From: Longimicrobiaceae bacterium
GTDB taxonomy: Bacteria > Gemmatimonadota > Gemmatimonadetes > Longimicrobiales > Longimicrobiaceae
Assembly (NCBI GenBank): GCA_030447645.1
Contig: JAUJOM010000007.1
Location: 1 to 64,000 of the forward strand
Direction of reading: 5' to 3'
Length of the DNA stretch: 64,000 nucleotides
The stretch's first letter is position 1; each line of letters begins with the position of its first letter. The translations under genes were made by a program, and so were the position numbers. The notes under the pieces were generated by a model. That model had not been told where the DNA came from. It saw only the letters and a program-made list of their open reading frames with translations, and made no database searches. Below are positions 10,364 to 18,916 of the stretch, piece by piece.

Positions 10364-10600
10364 CGCCGCAGCCGAGCGCGGGCCTCTGCGAAGACCTCCG
10401 CCGCCGGGATCGGCTGGACCATGCCTGCGCGGTACTCTGCCAAGCGGCGCTGGATCTCCTCCTCCCAGGCCTGCTCCACCTCGGATGGGTCCTCATCGGC
10501 ATCCTCGTCCAGGCTGGCAATCAGGCGCTGAGCAAAGCTGCACGCTCGTGCAGGACAACTCAAGCGCCTCAGCTTCCAACTGCTTCAGGGGCATGCTCAT
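10360..10600 (-). pseudogene. Addiction-module antitoxin component (TIGR02574-type), one frameshift
   Basis: The start MSMPLKQLEAEALE continues after an indel as RACSFAQRLIASLDEDADED and QAWEEEIQRRLAEYRAG, then PIPAAEVFAEARARLR. This is the standard pattern of the small acidic helical antitoxin component (LASLDE, then E/W-x-EI-RR-x-E, then GxxxxIPxxEVFxxARxRL). It is followed by a truncated RelE/ParE-like toxin. Its ATG overlaps the TAA of the PIN fragment upstream. It would neutralise the toxin in an intact pair. Confidence 0.7.
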
Positions 10601-10734
10601 TATTCGCTACCTGGTTGCGGTCCACACTCGAAAACAACACCGGAAGTCAGCACAGCGTTCGAGAGCAGATCGGCGCAGCGTCCACGCGACACAAATGCGG
10701 CGATCAGGACATTGGTGTCCAGCAATGCCCTCAA
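10600..10734 (-). pseudogene. PIN-domain (VapC-like) toxin, truncated to 44 residues
   Basis: From a TTG that overlaps the preceding stop, the frame is LRALLDTNVLIAAFVSRGRC followed by ADLLS and ends at TAA after 44 residues. LLDTNVLI carries the first conserved Asp of PIN nucleases. A normal VapC has about 130 residues with three further acidic positions, all absent here. The end is clean and the stop overlaps the next antitoxin's ATG, so an old deletion is more likely than sequence error. Confidence 0.65.
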
Positions 10735-10868
10735 GAGACAAGCCGGAACACATCCTCGTCGGTGAGGTCCTCCTGCCCGGTCGCGCGCACAGCGGACACA
10801 CCCTCCGCGCGGGTGACTTCATCCAGCGCGGACCGCACCTCGCTAGGTAAATCAACAGTGATGCTCAA
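10731..10868 (-). CDS. Putative short antitoxin paired with the PIN fragment
   Basis: A TTG start (a GTG lies two codons upstream) gives SITVDLPSEVRSALDEVTRA and then an acidic end, TDEDVFRLVS, about 45 residues in total. The ITVDLPxxVxxAL opening is typical of ribbon-helix-helix antitoxins. Its TGA overlaps the start of the PIN remnant, the usual VapBC arrangement. It is shorter than normal (70-80 residues), so it may itself carry a deletion. Confidence 0.45.
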   Translation of the reverse strand: MSITVDLPSEVRSALDEVTRAEGVSAVRATGQEDLTDEDVFRLVS

Positions 10869-10945
10869 GCCCACGTCTCCAACTCCGATGCGGCGATCGC
10901 CCATCGGAGGAAATACACCGGAGAGAACGGAACGGGCAAACGGGC

Positions 10946-11422
10946 TCACACCTGCAGTGCCGAATGCCACATGGTGCTTCCGAGCCTCACGGCCTCGGAC
11001 GGGGAGCCGCACACGGCCCATCGGTTCCCCGCGCCCACGAGATGGAAGCTGTCTCCATCAAACCAGAAGAATGCGTCCTGCTGAAACTGGAGCGCGATCG
11101 TCCGGGCTCGGTGCTCCGGGATGCACACCGCGACGCTCGGTTCGCGGTGCAGCCGGTCAGGTGAGCAGCCATCGACGAGAAAAGTGCTCCGCCTCCACCC
11201 GCAGTGTCCGAGCTTTTCCTGGCGCTCCTGGTTCCGCGGGTGCTCGTTCTCTCCGTGCGGGTTGTACGCTGTCAGCACGGCGAATGGTGAATCGAGCCCG
11301 AGCTCGGATATAAGGTCGCGTTCGCGCGGACCAATCGGTCTGCGTAGATCCACCTCCCCTTGTACGCGCCCCGCGAACTCAAGTACGGTGCTGGCGTAGG
11401 TGCGCAGCTTTGACTCATGCAT
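10946..11422 (-). CDS. DUF3293-like protein
   Basis: The 158-residue frame opens MHESKLRTYAS and contains FAVLTAYNPHGENEH with ERQEKL soon after, then HREPSVAVCIPEH, QFQQDAFFWFDGDSFHLVGA and a C-terminal tail. The sequence order (TAYNPxGxN, then REPS, then GQxAxFWFDGxxFxLV) is that of DUF3293 proteins, whose function is unknown. It starts 27 bases after metK on the same strand and could be read from the metK transcript. The last 15 residues (SEAVRLGSTMW) look unlike the family and may reflect an indel. Confidence 0.6.
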   Translation of the reverse strand: MHESKLRTYASTVLEFAGRVQGEVDLRRPIGPRERDLISELGLDSPFAVLTAYNPHGENEHPRNQERQEKLGHCGWRRSTFLVDGCSPDRLHREPSVAVCIPEHRARTIALQFQQDAFFWFDGDSFHLVGAGNRWAVCGSPSEAVRLGSTMWHSALQV

Positions 11423-11448
11423 CGGTCCGGCGGGCGCTTACGTCGGAG

Positions 11449-12561
11449 CTACGCCTCCCAGGGCAGCTCCGGCTTGCCAAAAGTGGCCGTAGTTGGTGGT
11501 CTGGCGGTAGATGGGGCGGAGCAGGTCCAGCCGCTCGATGATGGCCGCGGGGCGAAAATCAAAGGTGCGCACGAACGCCGCGGCTTCGCCCTCGTCCCCG
11601 GTGCCGAAGGTATCCACCTTCACGGAAACCGGCTCCGCCACCCGATGGCGTAGGCCACCTGCACCTCCGCTCGTTTCGCCAGGCCCTGCTCCACCAGCTG
11701 ACGAGCCACCAGCCTGCAAAAGTAGGCACCGCTCCGGTCCACCTTGCTGGGGTCCTTGCCGCTGAATGCGCCACCTCCGTGCCGGCCCATGCCGCCGTAG
11801 GTGTCCACGATGATCTTGCGGCCAGTGACACCGCAATCCGCCGAGGGGCCGCCCTGCACGAAGCTGCCGGTGGGATTGACCTTGATGCGGATGCCAGGGT
11901 GATGCCAGTCACCGAGGGTGTGGGGGACAAGCTCGTCGGCCACGAAGGCGTGGATGGCGGCCTGGTCTACGTCTGCCGCATGCTGGGTGGAAACGAGCAC
12001 GTCGGTGATTTCCCGCGGGCCGCTCTCATCGTACAGCACCGACACCTGGGTCTTGGCGTCGGGCCGGAGCCAGGGGGTGCCATTCCTCCGGTGTGCCGCG
12101 AGCGCGGCAGCGAGCCGGTGTGCAAGCAGGATGGGGAGTGGCATTCGCTCGGGCGTTTCGTCCGTGGCGTAGCCGAACATGATTCCCTGATCCCCCGCGC
12201 CCTGCTCAATGGCGGAGCGCTCCAATCGCTGCACGCCCTGTGCGATCTCCGGGGCCTGCTTGCTGAGCAGGGAGATCACCCGGATAGTGTCCGCATGGAA
12301 GGGCTGGTCTGCCTCGGTATAGCCGATCTCTCGCACCGCCTGGCGTGCGACGGCCTCGTGATCCACCTGCGCCTGGGAAGTGATTTCGCCGGCGAGGATC
12401 AGGTGATCTTCCTTGCAAAGCACCTCGCAAGCCACGCGCGCGTAGCGGTCCTGCGCGAGGTGCGCATCGAGGATGGAGTCCGCGACAAAGTCCGAAACCT
12501 TGTCGGGGTGACCTTCAGCCACAGATTCGGACGTGAAGGTGTACGGGCGGGAAAGGCTCAC
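11449..12561 (-). pseudogene. metK: S-adenosylmethionine synthase, two compensating indels near the end
   Basis: It makes S-adenosylmethionine from methionine and ATP in the cytosol. A GTG start gives MSLSRPYTFTSESVAEGHPD, then the family motifs GAGDQGIMFGYATDE (ATP site), [20 protein letters not shown] and [16 protein letters not shown] (the P-loop-like GGGAFSGKD). Expected length is about 370 residues and the reading span is exactly 371 codons. The frame shifts near 11640 (after VQVAYAIG) and back near 11479 (before the terminal KPELPWEA). As metK is essential, these shifts are almost surely sequencing errors. A hairpin with U tract stands just before the start. DUF3293 follows. Confidence 0.9.
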
Positions 12562-12570
12562 TGTGTCTCC

Positions 12571-12640
12571 AAAAAGGAAAAGGTCCCCTGTGGCGAACCA
12601 CACGGGACCCTCCCGAGCGGTTTAGCACATTTATAACGCG
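12571..12640 (-). promoter_or_regulatory. metK promoter and terminator-like leader hairpin
   Basis: On minus, a TATAAA (12630-12635) with GAGTTG 17 bases upstream forms a plausible promoter. About 20 bases downstream is a strong hairpin (12582-12609): GGTCCC-TGTGG, loop TTCG, CCACA-GGGACC with one mismatch, followed by TTTTCCTTTTT and then the GTG start. This has the form of an intrinsic terminator inside a leader of only about 60 bases, too short for a known SAM riboswitch aptamer. The remainder up to 12903 (the divergent intergenic space before the amidase) shows nothing else clear. Confidence 0.5.
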
Positions 12641-12903
12641 GAGCAATCGCCTCAACTCGCCGCGGTGCCGAATGGCACGGTGGAGAAGCTACGTCATACC
12701 CGACTCAGCGTCAAGGCAAGCGCCTACCCCCGAAGATCATCCGCGCCCCCCCAGATCCACCCCCGCTGCCATGAGCAGCCGCCAGCGGTCTTCCCCACCG
12801 AGCATGTGCGCAACTCCGCTGGTAAGCACCCGCGGGTGCGCCCGCGCCGGGCCTGCGGCTTGCAACAGCTACCGAGCCTGTCGTAAACACACCTCCAGAC
12901 CGG

Positions 12904-14475
12904 ATGATCCAGCTCGTGACCCGTACTGCCCTCGTCCTTGTCGCCCTGCTGCTCGGGGCCTGCGCTCCACGATTAACCACCCCAAGCCCGGCCGTCGGCC
13001 TCCCTCCCGTGCCCCGGGTGGAGGGTTCGCTCGACATCCGCGTGCAGTATCCCAGCGCGGGTGTGGCACGGCCACGGGTGGACTCCACCTTTATCTTCGG
13101 GTCGGTCGGGAATGGCCGGGCGACGCTCTTCATCAACGAGGCACCCGTACAGGTGGCACCCAACGGTGCTTTCCTGGCGTACCTGCCCGTACCTGCCACT
13201 GCATGGGAGCTAACCGCGCAGCTGGGTGATCAGGTGGCGCGCAGCACGGTTGCGTACAGGCCGCCGGCTCCACCCGCCGCTACACCACCTGCGCCCGCCC
13301 CGGCTCCGGTCACGTTCCCCGTGCCACTGGCCGGCGCTGTGACGGGACTTTCGGACACCCTCGCCACCGGGTCCGACGTGGCCCGTGGCTATCCGGTGGC
13401 GAGCACGGAAGGGAGCCCTCGATGGTTTCTCCCGCGGGGGACGCGTTTCACGGCCGTTGGCACGCATCGCGGGCTCGTACAGGCGCGCTTCGATGAGCGC
13501 ACAACGGCTTGGATCCCCGAGAACCAGGTGACGCTTGGCGCGGCCACCGCTTCGCCCACAACCAGGACCGCCGGTGCCGTCGTGGTCCGCCCCGCGGCGG
13601 AGCACGCGGACATCCGCATTCCGGTAGGGGGCGCGGCCTTTCTGGTCCGCGCGGACACCGGGAGCGCTCCGCGAGCACTTTCGGTCACGCTGTACGGCGT
13701 TGCCGCACCCGCTGGTGCTCCCAACCTGACGGGCGATCCGCTCCTGACCGGTGGGAGCTGGGCGACGGAGAGCGCCGGTGCAACCCGCCTCGACCTCCGG
13801 CTCGCCCGGCCGCTCTGGGGGTACAAGGCGTTCTACGACACGGATGGCACCCTGGTCCTGCGGCTGCGACGCCCCCCGACAGTGGACCCCAGCCAGCCGC
13901 TGCGCGGCATCCGCATCGTGGTGGACCCCGGTCACCCGCCGGGCGGCGCGATCGGGCCCACCGGACTTACCGAGGCCGAGGCCAATCTGGCCGTAGGGCT
14001 GCGTCTCGCGGCGATGCTCCGCGCCCGGGGAGCCGAAGTGCTGATGACGCGCACCACGGCCGCTCCGCTGGTGAGCGCTACCAACACCGCTGCCGAACTG
14101 GGCGCGCGGGTGAACTTCGCGGTGCGGAACAACGCTCACCTGCTGGTTGCTCCGCACAACAACGCCTTCGGCGAGGGGCAGAACCCGTTCACCCGGTATG
14201 GGACGGAGATGCTTTATTACCACCCGCACTCGGTGGACCTCGCCCGGGCGCTGCAACGCGAGATCGTGGACATTACCCGCATCCCCAATCTGGGAGCCCG
14301 CTTCCAGAACATCGCCATCGGGCGGGTCACCTGGATGCCGTCGGTGATCACCGAATCGCTCTTCATGATGTTCCCGGAGCAGGAGAATGCGCTTCGCGAC
14401 CCGGGGTTCCTGGAACGGCTGGCCGCCGCCCACGTTCGTGGCATTGAAGCCTTTCTCCGCGAGCGCGCGCCCTGA
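12904..14475 (+). CDS. N-acetylmuramoyl-L-alanine amidase (Amidase_3), lipoprotein
   Basis: It cleaves the bond between the glycan strand and stem peptide of peptidoglycan in the periplasm. Residues 1-20 form a lipoprotein signal ending in LLGAC (Cys20 lipidated). A central part of about 300 residues carries beta-rich segments and a proline-rich linker (APPAPPAATPPAP). The Amidase_3 domain spans roughly 335-520: DPGHPPGG supplies one zinc-binding His, EAEANLAVGL the zinc-binding Glu, APHNNAF the second His, and ITES near 481 the catalytic Glu. At 523 residues it is longer than E. coli AmiC, as expected with an added N-terminal region. Its stop overlaps the ATG of the oxidoreductase gene (TGATG). 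Confidence 0.88.
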   Translation: MIQLVTRTALVLVALLLGACAPRLTTPSPAVGLPPVPRVEGSLDIRVQYPSAGVARPRVDSTFIFGSVGNGRATLFINEAPVQVAPNGAFLAYLPVPATAWELTAQLGDQVARSTVAYRPPAPPAATPPAPAPAPVTFPVPLAGAVTGLSDTLATGSDVARGYPVASTEGSPRWFLPRGTRFTAVGTHRGLVQARFDERTTAWIPENQVTLGAATASPTTRTAGAVVVRPAAEHADIRIPVGGAAFLVRADTGSAPRALSVTLYGVAAPAGAPNLTGDPLLTGGSWATESAGATRLDLRLARPLWGYKAFYDTDGTLVLRLRRPPTVDPSQPLRGIRIVVDPGHPPGGAIGPTGLTEAEANLAVGLRLAAMLRARGAEVLMTRTTAAPLVSATNTAAELGARVNFAVRNNAHLLVAPHNNAFGEGQNPFTRYGTEMLYYHPHSVDLARALQREIVDITRIPNLGARFQNIAIGRVTWMPSVITESLFMMFPEQENALRDPGFLERLAAAHVRGIEAFLRERAP

Positions 14476-15455
14476 TGCGTGCAGTCACAATCACCGCTCC
14501 CGGTGGACCCGAGGTCCTCAAAGCTTGGGCAGCATCCGGTGCCCGAGCCGGGGCCCGGCCAGATCCGGGTGCGGGTGCGGGCATCGGCGCTCAACCGCGC
14601 GGACGTACTGCAGCGCCGGGGCCTGTACCCACCCCCACCTGGAGCACCCGCGGAGATTCCGGGCCTCGAGTACGCTGGTGAGGTAGATGCGCTGGGACCC
14701 GGCGCGGGCCTGTGGGCGGTCGGCAACCGGGTCATGGGGATCATCGCGGGAGGAGGACACGCGGAGTACGTGGTAATCCACGAGCGCGAAGCGGTGCGCA
14801 TCCCGCAGAACCTCCCCTGGGAAGAAGCGGCCGCGGTCCCGGAGGTTTTTATGACCGCGTACGATGCTCTGACGCGACAGGCTGGCCTGCGAGCGGAAGA
14901 GCGGGTGCTGATCCACGCAGTCGGCAGCGGTGTAGGACTGGCGGCACTGCAACTTGCCCGTGCCATGGGCGCTACCGTGCTGGGCACATCCCGAACTCCG
15001 GAAAAGCTACGCAGGGCAGCGGAATGGGGCCTGGAGACCGGACTGGATGCTGCCCCGCCCAGCTGCCGGATGCCGTCCGGGAGGCAACCGCTGGCGAGGA
15101 CGTGCACGTTGTGCTCGACCTGGTGGGTGGTCCCTACTTCGAGGCGGCGCTCCAGCTGGTGGGGAGCAGCGGCCGGATTGTGGTTGTGGGACTGATGGCG
15201 GGCTCCCGGGTGGAGATCGACCTGGGCACCCTGCTGCGTAAGCGGGTTCGGGTGTTCGGCACCGTACTCCGCTCCCGGCCGCTCCCGGAGAAAATCCAGC
15301 TCGCCCGCGAGTTCAGTCAGAACATTCTCCCCCTGCTCATTTCCAGCAAGATTCGCCCGATCATCGATCGGGTGGTGCCCTTCAGCGAAGTCGCCGAGGC
15401 CCATCGGGCGATGGAGGCGAACCAGACCTTCGGCAAGGTCGTGCTGCGGTGGTGA
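14475..15455 (+). pseudogene. NADPH:quinone oxidoreductase (zinc-independent MDR family), frameshifted
   Basis: The chain starts MRAVTITAPGGPEVLK and, after a shift near 14525, continues with RVRASALNRADVLQRRGLYP, PGLEYAGEV, ERVLIHAVGSGVGLAALQLA (the AxxGxxG nucleotide-binding turn) and GATVLGTSRTPEKL. A second shift near 15055 leads to DLVGGPYFEAALQLV, GRIVVVGLM and a C-terminal HRAMEANQTFGKVVLRW. This is the full order of a PIG3-like quinone oxidoreductase of about 325 residues, with no zinc-binding cysteines. It reduces quinones using NADPH. The start overlaps the amidase stop, suggesting one transcript. Two indels break the frame. Confidence 0.85.
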
Positions 15456-15547
15456 GGGCCCTCACCCCGGCTGCCCTCACCCTGCCTCGCAAGCTCGGCT
15501 GTCCCTCTCCCACCTGTGGGAGAGGGGTTGCCGGGGTGAGGGCCCTA
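15455..15547 (+). repeat. Dispersed palindromic repeat, copy A (complete)
   Basis: The outer arms GGGCCCTCACCCCGGC and GCCGGGGTGAGGGCCC are perfect 16-base inverted copies. Inside lies CCCTGCCTCGCAAGCTCGGC, then a hairpin CCCTCTCCCA/TGGGAGAGGG. The last bases (CTA on plus) supply the TAG stop of the metalloprotease on the opposite strand, and the first bases follow the oxidoreductase stop at once. It thus fills the whole space between two converging genes and may act as a bidirectional terminator. Confidence 0.8.
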
Positions 15548-18091
15548 CTTCGGATCCAGAATCTGGTTGATGCGGTGCACGGCTCCCTCCAGGTGCAGGC
15601 GAGTCGGGCGGTCGCTGGTGCGTGGGATCGCGCGCTGGATATCCGTGCGTAGCGCCGACAGCGTGCCGCGCAGGTGCGACCTCGCATCGGCTGACAGTGG
15701 CTGCGGGCGCGGCCCGAACTGGACCACGGTTGTTGCGGTGGTCGGTGCCGGCAGCGGATTGAGCTTCCGATCAATCTGCGTCAGGAAGCCGCTCTGCAAT
15801 TCACGCCGGAAGGCGTCGGCATCCGGCCTGGCGGTGTAGACCTCCGCCCAGATTCCGCGGCGCACGTCGTCCAGCATCGCCGCGAGCGGGTAGGCACCCT
15901 GCGGGTTCATCGCCTCCTGCTCGAGGAGCCGATTCATTCGCCCATCGTCGAGCAGGTTGGTGAGCACGCGCGCCTGGGCGTTGTGGACGCGCGTGATCAT
16001 CCCGCCGGCCTCGATGCGGTTGGCGATCTCCGGGCGGATCAGGTACGTGGGAGTGCGGAAGACCTGGTCGTTGAGAAAGCGCACCGCCTCAACCTGGCGT
16101 CCCCTTGGCATGGCAGTATACACCGCCCCCGGCTGGCTCCCCGACTTGTATTGCACCTGCCCGCCGCCAACCAGGGTGGCTACGTGGTTCGCTTCGGTTG
16201 CCCACTGATTCACCGTGCGGTCGTACAACTCGCGCAGGTCGCTGTTGTCTTCACCCGGCTTGACCGCGGCGTCGTAAACGTAGCCCATCACCCGCTGGAT
16301 GTTGCGGAAGCCAAAGCCGGTGGACTTCACCGGGTCCGCGTCGCCCACCGCTTCGCTCTGGGTGCCAACGCCCCCGAACTCGTTGTTGGCGGAGAAGCGG
16401 TACCAGGGGATGGTGTCCTGCATCCGGGCCCACTGCTCCAGCATGGGGCGCTCCTGGTCCGGCGTGCGCGCCTGCGGGATGGGCTTGTACCCCCACATGA
16501 TCGCGTACTTGTCGTACGGGCCCACACGCGGAATCAGCGTCCACAGCGGGATGTTGTCTCCGGGCTGCGCCACGTAATTGAAGCGCGAGTAGTCCATGAT
16601 GCTTGGGCTGTGCCCCATCTTTTCCACCCAGGTGCGACTACGCACGCTGTCGGCCGGGTACATGGAGCTGCCGATCTGGTCGTGCTGCAGGCCGATGGTG
16701 TGTCCGATCTCGTGCACGACCACGAACTGGAGCAGTTTGCCCATCAGCGAGTCCGGCATGGGGAGCCTGCGGGCGCGCGGGTCTACCGCGGCGGCCTGGG
16801 TGAAGTACCAGGAGCGCTGCAGGTTGAGGATGTTGTGGAACATCCGCACTGAACCGTTCAGGATCTCACCCGTGCGCGGGTCGTGCACGTGCGGGCCCAC
16901 GGCGTTCTCGGTGGTGGAGGGAAGCCAGCGGATCACCGTGTGGCGTACGTCCTCGGGCGACCAGTCCGGGTCGTTGGCTGGCGGGTCCATGGGAATGATC
17001 GCGTCCTTGAAGCCCGCTGCCTCGAAGGCCGGCTGCCAGTCGAGGACCCCCTGCCGTACGTACGGCTTCCACCTGTCCGGGGTTGCGCGGTCCACGTAGT
17101 AGACGATGGGCTTCTTGGGGTAGCACAGGTCCCCCACGCGGCGCTCCGAGCACTCCAGGCGATACTTGGTGATGTAGCGGCGCGTGGCGGAGCGGTGCTC
17201 CTCGGTGCCGAAGTCCACCTGGCGAATGGAAAAGAAACCCACGCGCTCGTCGAAACGGCGCGGCATCATCGGCTGCTCCGGCAGCTTCACCAGGCTCCAG
17301 TGCGCGAGCACACTCTGCGCGGGACGCGGCGCCCCGCCGGCAGCCGGGGCGGGCGCGCCACCGCCACTCGGCGGGGCGGGTGTGCCCGTCTGTGTGGCCT
17401 CGATCTCCACGTTGGTGGGGAAGGCAACCGCGCGCTCGATGTAGGAGCGCGCCGGGTCGATCTGGCCGCGAATGGCGGCGATCTCCGGCACGTTGGTGGT
17501 GAAGAGCCGCGTCACGTCCACCACGGGCGCGTCACCGGGACCGAACGCCTCCACGTTCAGGATGGCGATGATCGGCGGGTAGTTGGAGGCCTGCACCGCG
17601 TTCCACACCGCAAGAGCAGTGTCGGCGGTAATGTCGAATTGCGGCGAGCGGACGATCACCCGGTTGCCATTGCGCTCGAAGCGCAGGGTACGCTCCCCGA
17701 ACTGGTCGCCGCCATAGGCGCCAAACCCACCACCCGGCAGGTTCGGGTCAGCCGCGGCGGCCCGCGCGTAGCGCCCGACGAGGAGCATGTCCTTGTTCAG
17801 CTCCTTGGCCGGGATCTCGAAGAGGAGCCGATCACCGATCCGGTGGACGGTGAGGAGTCCCTGGCGGCTCTGAGCGCGTGGGGTGATAACCTGCGCATAG
17901 GGCCGGGGACGAGCCTCGCCCGGGCTCCGCTGCGCGCCAGTGGTGTCGCCGGGAATGGCTGTCGGTGTCGCGCCGGCGGTGGGGCGCGGCGGCTGGCCGG
18001 GCGTGGGGCCGGGTGTTGGCGAGGTTCTGGCTCTGGCCGTGGTGCACCCCGCGATGAGCAGGGCGAGCAGTGCGTACGAAAAGCGCATCAT
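15545..18091 (-). CDS. Zinc-dependent metalloprotease lipoprotein (DUF5117/DUF4953 type)
   Basis: A signal peptide with LLIAGC near residue 15 marks a lipoprotein facing the periplasm or outer membrane (start [15 protein letters not shown] at 18091 or 18088). Residues 45-330 correspond to the DUF5118/DUF5117 region of this family, beginning with [20 protein letters not shown]. The catalytic part has [14 protein letters not shown] near residue 459, a HExxHxxGxxHD zinc site of the metzincin type, followed by [12 protein letters not shown]-terminal helical domain ends at about residue 848. Such proteins are common in Gemmatimonadota and Bacteroidota; their substrates are not known. The stop codon falls in repeat copy A. 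Confidence 0.88.
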   Translation of the reverse strand: MMRFSYALLALLIAGCTTARARTSPTPGPTPGQPPRPTAGATPTAIPGDTTGAQRSPGEARPRPYAQVITPRAQSRQGLLTVHRIGDRLLFEIPAKELNKDMLLVGRYARAAAADPNLPGGGFGAYGGDQFGERTLRFERNGNRVIVRSPQFDITADTALAVWNAVQASNYPPIIAILNVEAFGPGDAPVVDVTRLFTTNVPEIAAIRGQIDPARSYIERAVAFPTNVEIEATQTGTPAPPSGGGAPAPAAGGAPRPAQSVLAHWSLVKLPEQPMMPRRFDERVGFFSIRQVDFGTEEHRSATRRYITKYRLECSERRVGDLCYPKKPIVYYVDRATPDRWKPYVRQGVLDWQPAFEAAGFKDAIIPMDPPANDPDWSPEDVRHTVIRWLPSTTENAVGPHVHDPRTGEILNGSVRMFHNILNLQRSWYFTQAAAVDPRARRLPMPDSLMGKLLQFVVVHEIGHTIGLQHDQIGSSMYPADSVRSRTWVEKMGHSPSIMDYSRFNYVAQPGDNIPLWTLIPRVGPYDKYAIMWGYKPIPQARTPDQERPMLEQWARMQDTIPWYRFSANNEFGGVGTQSEAVGDADPVKSTGFGFRNIQRVMGYVYDAAVKPGEDNSDLRELYDRTVNQWATEANHVATLVGGGQVQYKSGSQPGAVYTAMPRGRQVEAVRFLNDQVFRTPTYLIRPEIANRIEAGGMITRVHNAQARVLTNLLDDGRMNRLLEQEAMNPQGAYPLAAMLDDVRRGIWAEVYTARPDADAFRRELQSGFLTQIDRKLNPLPAPTTATTVVQFGPRPQPLSADARSHLRGTLSALRTDIQRAIPRTSDRPTRLHLEGAVHRINQILDPK

Positions 18092-18182
18092 GACTCCTAC
18101 AAAGACGTGTCCCAAAGGTGATCACCCAACTATAATACGCCACCATCTTCCGCAGCAACGCCGAACAACCCGATCCGTGCTC

Positions 18183-18811
18183 ATGATCCGTCCCATTGAA
18201 ATCTACCTGAACACCCCACCGCCCGATCCACAGGTCCCCCGACCGGTCCGGCTCAGCCAGGTCACCTTCGCGGATCTCGCGGAACCGCAAAGCCAGAACG
18301 TGGCGGGTACCCTCTTCGGTGGGGTGCTTCTCGGCTTCATCGACCGGGCGGCGGCCTTCTGCGCCATGAAGCACGCCGGGCGGCCGGTGGTGACCAAAAG
18401 CTTCGACGAGGTGGAGTTCAACGAGGTGGGGTGCTTCTCGGCTTCATCGACCGGGCGGCGGCATTCTGCGCCATGCAGCACGCCGGGCGGCCCGTCGTGA
18501 CCAAAAGCTTCGACGAAGTGGAGTTCAACGAGCCGATCTACATCGGTGAGCTGGTGATTGCCCACGCGTCGGTGAACTTCACCGGTACCACCAGCATGGA
18601 GGTGGGCGTCCGCGTGGTGGCCCAGAACCCGATCACCGGGATCGAGCGGCCCACCAACACCTGCTATACCACTTTTGTCGCCCTGGACCCGAGCGGAAAG
18701 CCTACCCGCATCCCCCCGGTGCTCCCTGAAACCGACATTGAAAAGAAGCGTTTCGAGGGCGGGCGGCTCCGGCGGGAGGCACGTCTCGCCCGTCGCCGCT
18801 CAAGGGTTTGA
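18183..18811 (+). pseudogene. Acyl-CoA thioesterase (hotdog fold), disrupted by a 107-bp tandem duplication
   Basis: The start MIRPIEIYLNTPPPDPQ is followed by RLSQVTFADLAEPQSQNVAG, TLFGGVLLGFID, AAAFCAMKHAG and TKSFDEVEFNE, then the same segment again in another frame, after which the chain goes on with PIYIGELVIAHASVNFTGTT, MEVGVRVV and NTCYTTFVALD. The N-x-x-G-T-x-F-G-G block with the acidic residue is that of YciA/BFIT-type thioesterases, which cut fatty acyl-CoA to free acid and CoA. Normal length is about 170 residues. Deleting one 107-bp unit restores the frame exactly. Confidence 0.8.
18319..18532 (+). repeat. 107-bp tandem duplication within the thioesterase gene
   Basis: Two units begin with GTGGGGTGCTTCTCGGCTTC at 18319 and 18426 and both run to GTGGAGTTCAACGAG. 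They differ at a handful of bases (for example GGCCTTC against GGCATTC and ATGAAG against ATGCAG). Because 107 is not a multiple of three, the second unit is read out of frame. Confidence 0.9.
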
Positions 18812-18916
18812 AAACACAAGGAACCTTGACTCCGGCGAATGGTATCCCCTTCGACAGGCCGAAGTTTTGCAGCACAGCGGAACGCGGCTTTAACAGATAG
18901 ATATCACGGGCGAGAG

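Noticed and set aside
16883-18121. Plus-strand frame of 412 codons
   Set aside because: It is antisense to the zinc metalloprotease with HExxH. Histidine, valine and arginine excess marks it as a mirror frame.
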